Of a DNA stretch of 64,000 bases, positions 9,465 through 19,534 are shown one piece after another (position 1 is the stretch's first letter; each line of letters begins with the position of its first letter). The notes beneath the pieces are model-generated. The model ran no database searches and was not told the origin of the DNA. It saw only the letters and a program-made list of their open reading frames with translations. Origin of the DNA: Nectonema munidae (Eukaryota > Nematomorpha > Nectonematoida > Nectonematidae). The DNA is taken from contig JAUIRK010001046.1 of NCBI GenBank assembly GCA_030549495.1, positions 1 through 64,000 on the forward strand, in the 5' to 3' direction. The translations under genes were made by a program, and so were the position numbers.

Positions 9465-11030
9465 CCGGGGACACTTCGTCATGATTCGTGAACAAAAAAG
9501 AAGGAATTTACTTGAGATTTTGGTAAAAGCAACTTAACATATTATCACAATAAAAAATCGCTGTTTTTATCGAATTAAAAAGTACATTATCGCAAAATAG
9601 ATATAAAACTCTATAATTCGACTAAATTCATCTAAAATGAGAAAAAATATTAGTTCCACTTATACAAACTAAATTATTAAACGAGCTTGTCCTCCTTTCC
9701 ACCAATGAATCAATGCGGTTTGTCAACGCACTTGTAACTTGTATCTTGTAGTAAAAAATTTGTTATACTAACTAAATTACTAAAGGCTCTATTCCAAATT
9801 CCACAAATGAATGAGTAAAGTTTACCAGTTCGAAAGTGTAACATACCAGCAAACTTAGTAAAAAGGTAATCCCACTTATATATTCTTTCTTTAATACCTT
9901 ATAATCAGGCGAGGAAAAATTGACCCAAAAAATTAGAAAAAATTGACTTTTACTCAGAGAAAAAATTGACTTTATTGACTTTTTAAAGTTTCATTGAATT
10001 GAACAAATATGAACACTTTAGAGAAAGTATTGAAAATTATTTCAAAGAATCCATAACTTTGTAATACAACAACATATAATTAATGACATTTTCTGAATAA
10101 AAAAAATAATAATTATCTTAATTTTCTGAATAATAATAATTATTATTGTTAGCAAGTTTTGACACAGATTTTCTTTTTTAACAATTTCTTGAAATTTGGC
10201 AATAAAATTCCATCATCTTCATCATTAATTTCTTCACTGCTGGAAGATTTTAATGAAAATATTTTGCTGCTTGCAACCAATTTGTCAATTTCGTTACAAT
10301 TTGAACTGAAGTGTTGCCGATTGGTTTGAAAAGAGAACATCTTTTTCTATTACTAATTTTGAATGATTTAATGCCGGTAATCTACAAGTTTGCAGTATAA
10401 CTTAACTTTTAATGTAAACTTGTGTAAAAGATGTGAAAAACATGCAATGATAAAAAAGTTTGGGAATAAAATTCCATAACTTCTGCAGCGGATATATCGT
10501 ATGTAACCGCGTTTTTCAACAAAAAAAAATTGTCTTACAAAAAACTTCTTCATGTTTAACCTCAGTCAGGGAAACTTTACAGTAAAACCTTTTATTAGAT
10601 GAAAAAAGCCCAACTATTGTGGAAGTGTTGATATAAAGAAGAAATCTTGTATGTATCGCTTATAACAATTTTAGGCACATTGAATCAAAAAGTGTTAAAT
10701 GTAAAAATTGACTTTATTGACCTAAACTCCAAAAATTGACTTTGAATGACTTAAAAATTTGAAATTAGTTCAAAATTTTTTAGACTAAACAAGTAAAGAT
10801 CTTCTTTAAAGAGTTTTTGCTAAACGGAAATAAAAGTTGACTTTGTTGACTTTTACTCGCCCTGCTTCTAATTAAGCTCGTTCGCTGTTTAACAATATAA
10901 AAAGCCTAACACCCTTTCGACGAAAAGGCTGTTGGCAAAAAATCTGTTCAACTAAATATCCCTCCGATGAATCGTCCAACGATCTTATGTCTGTTCGACG
11001 AACTGTCCAGTGACGAAATGTTCAGTCATG
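9465..11030. mobile_element. Unclassified element with GTCGAA-rich inverted ends, copy 1
   Basis: The left end is GGGGACACTTCGTCATGATTC. The right end, read inward on the minus strand, starts GACTGAACATTTCGTC. Subterminal DNA is a series of degenerate units of about 20 bp such as GTTCGACGAACTGTCC. Internal blocks (ATTAGTTCCACTTnTAnAAACTAAATTATTAA-like; ACTAAATTACTAAAGG; TAGTAAAAnGTAATCCCACTTA, in short pieces) recur in the same order at 35,580-36,655. A hAT-like element sits inside. No transposase is visible, and I cannot name the superfamily. Confidence 0.55.
9906..10864. mobile_element. hAT-like element nested in the GTCGAA element
   Basis: The ends are CAGGCGAGGAAAAATTGAC on the left and the complement of CAGGGCGAGTAAAAGTCAAC on the right. 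The flanking octamers CTTATAAT (9,898-9,905) and CTTCTAAT (10,865-10,872) match at 7 of 8 positions. Both subterminal regions are packed with AATTGACTTTnTTGACTT units. No intact transposase is seen; the small minus-strand frame at 10,149-10,340 is unrecognised. This insertion is younger than the element around it. Confidence 0.7.
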
Positions 11031-11653
11031 AAAAAGAATGTATGAAGAACAATTATAATAAAATTCTAAATTTCAAAACTCAGAGATTTAATTTATTTCA
11101 ACTTGAAGAATTTCTTCCACACTTTTCTCATGCAAATCCTGAATACTTCATCTTTTTTATTGATTCTTTAAATATCAATGATATTCTTTTAGCAAATTTC
11201 TTGCTTAAAATTTTAAAGATGAAAATATTAATTTCTTCTTTGCCATTTATAGAACATATTCTTCATTTGTTCTTCAATTTCTTCTCCGGTAATATTCCAT
11301 GATTGTTTTAGAAATCATAAATGAATTCTACTAGCCAAAAATTGTAAAAAAATTCTATGCATCAACTTTTATAACAATTTGTGTGTTTTCAAACTTCTCA
11401 AAAATTTTGGAAGAAAATTGGATTTAGCGAAATGATTTCTTTCATCAATAAGTGTAACTTAATTTCTCATCAACAATTTGCATTTCCTGCTGACGGACGC
11501 ATCAACTCAGAAAGCGTTACTTCATTTTCTTTTGCTGTTTAAACCCTTTTCATAAATAGGACTCGTTGCTTTGATCGTTTATCTCTTGTGCATTCGATCA
11601 TGGCCATATAAAAACTATACGTATCCTATCAAAGAATGAAATAAAGATGAAAC
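11031..11653. other. Intronic stretch, nothing recognised
   Basis: Intron between the SEA and LDLa exons of the minus-strand gene. An open plus-strand frame that starts inside the repeat end (10,967-11,302) has no recognisable domain and is probably chance. Confidence 0.45.
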
Positions 11654-11820
11654 CTTTATTTGTCGTTTCTTCAATGCTAAAGTAGCGAGATGATATTCGA
11701 ATGTCGCCAAACTTCTTTTGCAGCGTACTTTTTCTGAAAATTTCTTCCAGAGAGGATTTCGTGTAAATTTCGGGTAAAGAAATCTCAAAGGACGCGAGTA
11801 TTTCATTTGGGCCTAATGGT
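11654..11820 (-). CDS. Exon encoding the second half of a SEA-like domain
   Basis: A strong acceptor, with a long pyrimidine tract ending CTACTTTTTAG, lies just above 11,820. The frame reads PLGPNEILASFEISLPE and then SSLEEIFRKSTLQKKFGDIR. This fits the second half of a SEA domain: a strand after the turn, an acidic segment, the 'sleei' helix and a final strand. SEA domains are extracellular modules, often beside O-glycosylated regions. The GSVVV autocleavage site is absent. The exon is 167 nt and starts with 1 nt that completes the codon left by the exon above. It ends phase 1 at AAAG/GTTTCA, which matches the LDLa exon. That donor is weak, so the 3' edge is the least certain point. This frame overlaps a different open frame at 11,615-11,806, which I regard as a shadow. 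Confidence 0.5.
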
Positions 11821-12104
11821 CTAAAAAGTAGATAGATAAAAAAGCAACTTAATAGATTAAAGGAAACATAGCGTTATCAACAGATTTTCATAATTATATA
11901 AAAATAAATATACTGTAATTTTTAATTTTTTAGTAACTTAATTTTTGCAAATAGAAATTATTAATTTTTTTAATGAATGAAAAATTAAAAGAATGAAAAG
12001 TTAGCAATGAATCAGAATAAATTTGAAATGAATGAGAAAAAGGTTAAATATATATAGCGTATCAAAATTTTGCATTATTCACCAAAAAATCTAGATGATC
12101 GTAC

Positions 12105-12322
12105 GTGAATTTGGTAACCGTGATTAAGACTTCTGGCAGGTACTCATAAGGAAAGAGTTTGTAAATTTCATTTTTAAGAGCTTTCTCGTGCATTTGGAAG
12201 TTTTGCGTTTTGAAGAACACGTCTCCAACTTCATTAGAAATCTTCGTAGGCGTTAAAAGCAGCTGAACTTTGAAGTGGTCTATAAGTATTTGAGTGTAAA
12301 CGGATTTAAGGAAGAAGTTAAT
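12105..12322 (-). CDS. Exon encoding the first half of a SEA-like domain
   Basis: The frame from the acceptor TATAG (just above 12,322) reads SVYTQILIDHFKVQLLLTP, then EKALKNEIYKLF, then LPEVLITVTKF. This matches the first half of a SEA domain: strand, two helices ending in an 'l..ly' motif, then the 'v.V..f' strand. It also resembles the start of the perlecan SEA domain in vertebrates. Splicing at GTACGATC (donor at 12,103-12,104) leaves 2 nt, and the next exon supplies the third, giving ...KFT-PLGPNEIL without a frame change. The exon is richer in G and C than its flanks. The acceptor is phase 0 while the Ser-Gly exon at 31.5 kb ends phase 1, so at least one more exon should lie between. 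A weak resemblance to ferlin C2 domains was considered and is less good. Confidence 0.5.
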
Positions 12323-13637
12323 CTATATTACATATTAAAAGATATATGATGGACTTTTTTGTCATGAAATGGCGAAGTACGCAAATTCTTCGGTCTGATT
12401 GGTTAAAAATTTTTGAATAATCTTTTTAACCAAACAAATTTCATTAAAATCGAAAGAATGAATTTGAACATTTCATGAATAAATTTTAACCATTCATTAG
12501 AACTGCGCAAAAAGATCGCATCTGATTGACTAAAATTAAATCATTTTCAACTATTCCCATACACAGTCAACCCTCGTAAACTTTTTACTTTTATGCTATT
12601 TCATTTTTAAACTTTTAGAAAAATAGGTACATAAAGAATATAACGGCATCCCACTAAAATGGAAAAAATATAGACTTTCAAAGCAAGAGGATCAAGATAA
12701 ATCAAAATTTTTTATGTATGAAAGTCAAACCCAAATTGTGAAAAAATGCTTAAAATCATTTGTACAAATGACAGATAAGTGAAAACAATAAAAATAGTAT
12801 TAATGAAAATTATAACCGTTTATGAAATCTTAAAAATACATATAATATTAAATAATAATCTTGTAAAACATCAAGAGTTTGGCAGGGGAGACGAGAACAA
12901 TCCGTCATAGTTTTTAGCCACTATTAATCAATTTATACTGTCATTTATCTGTGTACATGAGTGGGTATATAAATTTAATGGAGACAACTTTTCTTACTTT
13001 TTATAAGAAAAATTGCTGTGTGTTTGATTTGATTTAAACAATTGGAGAGATGTTTGTGTAAAAAATATTTTTTGCTACGGTTTCGACAATTAAATTTTTA
13101 ATAGTCCTTTTGAGTGGTATTAAAATTGAATGTTTAAATTTTCCACTGTTTTTATATCTTAGTGTTAGATAAATTGAAATTAGTGTTTTTAGACAAGCAG
13201 AAAAAATTGATTCGTAGTAATAGGTTAAAATAAAAGTGAATTAAGGAACAAATGATACCAAAAAAATCGGGAATATCGTGAAACAAGAGAGAATCTTGGA
13301 TAACCAAAAGGTGATTAAGCCGCTAGGATGATTAACTAATGAGGAGCAACATAGAGAATAAAGGAAGCAAGAACGCGAAACAATGACAACACTGGAAGAA
13401 AATTGAGTGAACATATGCTTTTTTAAGTGAAAGTGTGTTAGCAAAGATTACAAATTTGCAAAAAAAGAAATAAATATGAAATATACATACATTACATATA
13501 TATGCATATATTACAGTAAAATTTGTATAAGTATAAATATTTACAAAAGCGAAGATTTAATTACATAAATATACTTCAATCAGATAACATAGGAGGAAAT
13601 AAAAAAAGTTAATAGAAGGTTTTATCAAGGGTGAAAT
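12323..13637. other. Long intron, nothing recognised
   Basis: AT-rich DNA upstream (on the minus strand) of the SEA exon. I see no supported exon or element end in it. Confidence 0.45.
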
Positions 13638-13645
13638 ATTTAGAC

Positions 13646-13927
13646 CAGTGGTACTCAAACGCATCCCCCAACTTCTTGTTTGGCGGCCCAGATAGCAAAG
13701 GTGTTGGGAAAATGGCCTAACTATATCACATTAAAACAGTCAAAATTTAGCAAAATTATTGATTTATTATTTAGGAATAATATGATTTATATAAATATAA
13801 GTATAATATTTTAGAGTTAATTAAAAAACGCTTTTTTAAAAACCGATTTTTTGCTTTTCGTGAGGCCCTCTTGTGTAATATTGGTTCTTAATTTAGCCCT
13901 TGGTTAAAAAAATGTTGAGAATCACTG
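13646..13927. mobile_element. hAT-like MITE (CAGTGGTACTCAAAC ends)
   Basis: The left end is CAGTGGTACTCAAACG; the right end is the complement of CAGTGATTCTCAACATTTTT. The flanking octamers ATTTAGAC (13,638-13,645) and AATTAGAC (13,928-13,935) match at 7 of 8. CAGTGGTTCTCAAAC-type ends with 8-bp duplications are typical of hAT elements. It is 282 bp long with no coding capacity. Confidence 0.8.
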
Positions 13928-13935
13928 AATTAGAC

Positions 13936-16900
13936 AAAGAACATTACGCTTGGTATTGAGACGTATAATAGTATTTACAGAAGAACTTAATTTTTTAATA
14001 CAGTATTCTTGAAAGTGAACAAAAATTTGAAGATTTTCATTTAAAAAAGAAGTTGTAAAAAAAAATCATTCTTGCAGTACTCTAGTACATGGACTTTTTC
14101 TGAACCTCATTACGTACAAATAGAAAGACTCTTATTCTTTTCGCTCTTTACTCTCATTGAACAAATCAAATTTTAGGTTAGCACTTTCAAAAATGTCCAT
14201 AAGTCCATAATATCTTAATTATTGTTTGGAATTAGATAATCTTAAGAAAGGGATTTGTAAGATCCACGGGAATCTCTGGGGAGGATCTAAATTTTTCGGT
14301 CCTAAAAGCGATCATACCATCGAAAATAACTGGTAAAGAAAAGGTCAAATATTTTCTCTTGAATTTGAACTTCTAATAGTTGATGATATTTTGTAATCAT
14401 CGCAAGAACTTATGTCACTTTGAAAAATATATTGTGAGAGAAACGGAAAGTTTTTTATTTTCTTGGCTTTTGCAATTTAGTTAGAAAAAACAAAAACTTT
14501 ATTCCTATATCCACTTATCGTTTGGAATTTTCTTCATCCCTGTCTTTTGAGTTTCAACTCCAACGATGAGAAAAAAACTAATCAAAGTTGAAAATCTTTT
14601 TAATGTTAAGGCATGTATTTTTCGAACTCTTTTAAAAATCGTCAAATTATATTATTGTTACCTCTTTGAGAATACATATAAAAGCAAGGCAACGATTTGT
14701 ATACAATAAAATTGTTTTCATTTCTGTAGAGTTTTTATCCTTTGATAAGTTCATTTTTTTTAAAATGAAAAAATGGTTATATTCATTTGTCCTAATATTT
14801 ACGTATTCCAAAAAAAAATCAAAACAAAATAATGATAAAAGATTTTGAAAAAGGAATGACGTATACTTTTTAAGATTTGCTTTAGTGTAAACTTAATTGC
14901 ATCTGCTAAAAGACGACTTATTCAGAAAAGAACCAATTTTTTGTCAGTCAAAGAATGCTTTTGACTCAATATCTCAGAATTGATTTTGGTTTCTCTTTTC
15001 GAATAATAATTCATAACAAGTATGATCGGAAAAAAGTGATCCAGAAAATTTGGAAATAGATTACCGATTTAGTTACAGCTTGTTTTGCGCTGAGATAAAA
15101 AAGATTCAGAAAATTAAAGCAACTTTTATCATCTGCAATTTTGAAAAATTTTATATATTAAATCTCCAAACAAGAAGATTGTTCTTGAGTCAGTAATATC
15201 GATAATTTTAGATAAAAAATTTCATATCTAATTTCACACTTTCAAAGCAATCACTTTGCACAGACAACATTTCAATTTTACTCGAATTTAGCTGTTTCTT
15301 ACAAAAATTAAATGGTAATCAGACAGATCAAAATTGGGGCTAGGTTGTCTGGTTGAAATGATAATGTGGAAATAAAATGAAAAAAGTGTTAAAATTTTGG
15401 GCTAAAGCAAGAAAGTTAATGTTCACAATTTTAAGTGATTTGTGAAATAAGTTAATTGAGAAAAGGTATAGCTATACTGATACAATTTTGATTTTAAATG
15501 AAAGGGTTAAGTTAAAATTATCAAATATCATTCATATCGTATAAATCAAAATTTTGATTCATCAATACGGTTTTAATATGTAAAAAAACTATACTCGCGA
15601 ATTCAAATAATAATTAATAGATTCATAAATATTGACTTACTTTTTTTAAAGAGCATATTTGAAGGCGATAAAAACTGGGCTGTTGATTGGTTGACAATGA
15701 GATAAGCGTATTTTGTGAACAAAAATGTTTGCTATTATCAACTCAAAATTTAGAACAAAATCGACAGAAAGCTTTAGACAAGTTGTGGCGAACCTTTTTT
15801 TGCTTATTAAGATGCCATTATGTCATAAAGAACACATACATTCTTTCAATAAATGTAACCAAAGACAAAAAAAATTTTTTAAACTAAATTATATATACAC
15901 AAAAAATAATTTTAATACAAGTAATGACTTTAATCTTTTGATTTATTTTTTGAGAGATCATTTTGGTTTCACACTCTATCATTTGATTCTAAGTATCAAA
16001 TGCTCTTCCAAATGTTCATCTGTTAATCGAGTTCTCTGCGAATTTTTAATTTTGGTCAAATAAGAAAATGCAGAATACTCAACATAGATTCATGAAAAAC
16101 AGGAAATCAATTATCACAAAAAAATTTTCATTAAATAAAAGTTTTTTTTATCTTTTTTTGTGTTATTTTATATATAAAATTTAATAGCAATTATAGATTC
16201 ATTATATGAAAGATATAAAAATATAATTACATAGTTTTAAGTTTGAAATTTTATTTGTTAATGTTTATCAAATTTATTTTATGATTGCACATTAAAAAAA
16301 TATATATAAAGAATAATTATTTTTTGTCTTAATTAAAATTCTTTAATTTTTTAACGAGTTTTAAGGAAACAAAAATTTAATGCAGTCAAAAGAATGAGCC
16401 TATACGCAAAATATAAATAGAAAATATGGAGTTTTAAATGGTATTTGAATTGTGTTTGAATATCTCGAGAGTTAGTTGAAATGAGATTGTAACTTTGTTG
16501 TTCATTCCAGGATTATTATAAAGACATTACGGTTTAAATTAATAAAAAATAGAGTAAAATGATAAATGTTCTTAGTATTTGGATAGTTTTTAACAAAAAT
16601 AATTTATGCAAAGAAGTATAAAATTTATTCTTTTTAATTCACTCTTTAACTTCATAATTTGATTGACAGAGAAGATTGCAAAAATGTTGTTCTTTCATTG
16701 ACTCTGTGTCAAGCTAAACACAAATTTCTTTAAAATTGTCTTTTTTCAATTTTATTTTATATTTTATAAAGAGCTTTTAAAATTTAAAAAAGACTAATTA
16801 GAATTGAAAAAGGGAAGTTAGAAGAAAAAATGTTATATATTCACCAATCAAATGTATCATATGGAAATGTGGATAAATTTATTGGAATTGATACATACCC

Positions 16901-17974
16901 GAGTTTGATACTTTATTGCCTGATAATATCAAAAGTATACTATACCCCCTCAAGCCTACAGGATTGCCATAAATTTCTCAGCTTGAAAAAGTTGCAAAAT
17001 CTTGCTTATTATAAAACTGGTTGCGTAAAGCGAAATCTAATCCACCGCTTTCCAAACCGGGGTTCAAATAGTTCTTCATTCGATATTTTTTCCAAAGATT
17101 TTTAGTATGGGGAATAAAGTGAGAGGAAGGAGAGGCAGTAGGAGGCGGCTAATCACAACAAGATTAGGAATGAATGAAGGAAAGGGTGGAGATGAGAGGT
17201 GTTATTGTGGGGCCTAACATAGAGTGTGGCAAGTGAGAAGGAACCAAGAGGAAATATGTGGGAATATTAATGAAGTAAGGAGATGAAAACAATTCATAAC
17301 ATATAATATATGTATGTATGCACAAAAAAATGTATAAAGAATGATATATGTGTGGAAAAAATAATAATTTGAAGTTGTTTAAAAGTGAATCATGTAGGGG
17401 ATACCAGAGAGGAATACACAAAAAAAAATTTTTTGGCAATAGAAATGTTTTGACACGGATAATTTTAAAAAAGCACTCAACCACACTGATTTTGATTACT
17501 ATTCAAGATTACCAATTTGAATTACATACACATATACATAATCAAAAAGAGCGATATAACACGAAACACTGAAGCCCTTCAGCCATGTGGATCAGTAGGC
17601 TTACCATACGACCCGATTTCTTCGGAACAATTCCAGCTTTAGACCTTTGTTCCTTACCAACTTTGGAATGTCCCTGTTTGAAATATTTTGTTAGTTAAAA
17701 TTTTATTCAAAAAAATATTCCAGTAAATCTACACAATAAATATAAAACGTATGAATGTAAAATATATATTATTGAGTTAAAAAAATTTTAATGATTAAAA
17801 AATATAAAAACAAAATATTTCTACAATTTGAATTTACACACTAAGCTTACTTAATACTCACAAGTATGAATTTACCGACATTAATAACTTGAATACCTTA
17901 TACCTTCTATACCACATATCATGGATAGCTGCTATACAACAGCTGCTAAACTTTTTAGCTATCCTTGATATATA
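13936..17974. other. AT-rich intronic stretch with one decayed palindromic MITE
   Basis: No exon is supported. A degenerate relative of the ACCATTTTTAC palindromes lies at about 16,735-16,840 (GTCTTTTTTCAATTTTA on the left, AAAAAGACTAATTAGAATTG on the right). A purine-rich stretch near 17,105-17,285 has raised GC but no domain I recognise. GGATAGCT (17,922) and AGCTATCC (17,956) form an inverted repeat of 8 bp. Confidence 0.45.
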
Positions 17975-18131
17975 CCATTTTTACTACTAAATTATATCTT
18001 GTTATTTCTAATTTGTCTTTTTTTAATTCTAAATGCTCTTTCTAATATACAAAAAAGGTGCAAAGAGAAAAATTAAAATTGAAAAAAAGACAATCTCGAA
18101 CTTAAAAAAGACCATTTATGCGTAAAAATGG
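17975..18131. mobile_element. Palindromic MITE, copy 2
   Basis: CCATTTTTACTACTAAATT at the left matches the complement of the right end ATGCGTAAAAATGG. TATA abuts both ends (17,971-17,974 and 18,132-18,135). The central AATGCTCTTTCTAATATACA corresponds to the centres of the copies at 5,926 and 23,550. Confidence 0.65.
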
Positions 18132-18668
18132 TATATATTTTTTCTCCTTGCTTGATTTCCTTGATCCTGCTTCTCTCAATCATCAACTTGTTATTTCGAG
18201 CAAGATAAAAAGAAAAATTGAAAGTGCCTATGAAACAACATTTACAAGTATATTTACTATTTTTGATTAATGCAATAAATCTTTTCCTTCTTCCTCTTCT
18301 TTTAAAGACTTGATCTTCAACAAACTCAAAATATTTATACAAGTCCTAGCTAGTGCCAAGCTGATGTCAATCTTTAAAGTTCTTGTCTTGGGTTTAGGTC
18401 AAAAAAGTTATCCTAAGCCTATGCATGATGGTAAGTGTGAGTTTGTATGCGCATCACCCTACCGTTCAGTCGCTTTTAGTTCACGCTAAATTATGTGATA
18501 TTTTGTGGGAAGAACTTGAAAGAATAGGTAAATATTCTGGACCACAAGCTTCAGTGCTTCCATCTCCTTGTTCGGAAGGGAGATGTTTGCAAGTTATTTT
18601 CAAGAAAATAAATTTCAAATTCATCATGACTTGAGATTTGGTAGAAAAATGTTTCACTGTGTAGAGTG
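18132..18668. other. Intronic stretch, nothing recognised
   Basis: An open plus-strand frame at 18,425-18,634 has mildly raised GC but no recognisable domain or convincing splice sites. Confidence 0.4.
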
Positions 18669-18964
18669 GAGAGAGAGAGAGAGAGAGAGTCTATAAAGCC
18701 AAGGGCGAACACCAAAATACAAACAACTCAGAAAGAGAATGGTGCTGGAAAGGAGTACTGAAGGTGTTTCCGATTGCATTCATCATACTCACTAACGCAT
18801 ATTACACACTATCAAAATCACAAATTTTGCTCTGCGCCCAAAACATGAGTTCTACTTCTGCCACGAATTCCTTCAAAAGTGAAGACTTTGTCGATGAAGG
18901 AGTACACGGTGGTGTGTGCTCTTCTCTTTTCTTCTTTCCACTCTATTCTATTATACTCATTTTT
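18669..18964 (+). promoter_or_regulatory. Possible promoter and first exon, unproven
   Basis: A (GA)n run at about 18,669-18,689 is followed by CTATAAAG near 18,691. About 150 bp further on is an ATG in good context (AAACATGAG, 18,845) that opens MSSTSATNSFKSEDFVDE. GC is raised over the block. GA runs next to a TATA box occur at some arthropod promoters. There is no homology, and the frame stops within 45 codons, so this is only a candidate on the strand opposite the proteoglycan-like gene. Confidence 0.2.
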
Positions 18965-19534
18965 CCTTAAGTCATTTTTTAGAAGGAAGATTGCTTTCAA
19001 TTCAGTTCATAACACAAGTATCAAAATAATTGTGTGTGTATGTATGCATATTTATATTATATATATGCCTTTTTTTCTTTCACGGCCTCATCTTTTATTT
19101 CTGATGGCCTCTATATAAGTGTGTGTATGACATATTCAACCCCAATTTTCCAACAAATTCTGCACCACTTCACAAGAGCTTTTCCACATATAAATAAAAG
19201 ATAGTGTGTTTTTGGATCTAATACGCGGTTGTTTTGCATTTGATAGCCACTAACTAACTTACATATTGTAAATACGTGGACTAAATTTTGCTTTACATAA
19301 TTTTTAAAGTCGTTGCTTGAAATTTTGTGAATAAATATGAAAATGAATTCTGTGTTCCATTTTTGTTACATTGGTATTATAATTTTTCCTTTTTTTACAT
19401 TAATTAATTTTAATGATTTTCTTCCCTAACTTCATAAGCAGTACGACCTCGTTTTTCGGAGACTGTTGGTTTCACACACATTCTTGTTGGATTGTGAATT
19501 GTCGGATTAACGAAACTTATACAAATGTATGCCT

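Noticed and set aside
10967-11302. 111-residue protein gene
   Set aside because: Its first 25 codons lie in the repeated end of a mobile element, the rest has no domain, and base use is like intergenic DNA.
12062-12322. Ferlin C2 domain
   Set aside because: A few residues resemble the C2 pattern, but the two adjacent exons together fit the SEA pattern better, and the neighbouring Ser-Gly and LDLa exons make SEA the natural reading.
15687-16063. Small plus-strand genes
   Set aside because: Overlapping AT-rich frames with no good start, no splice signals and no recognisable residues.
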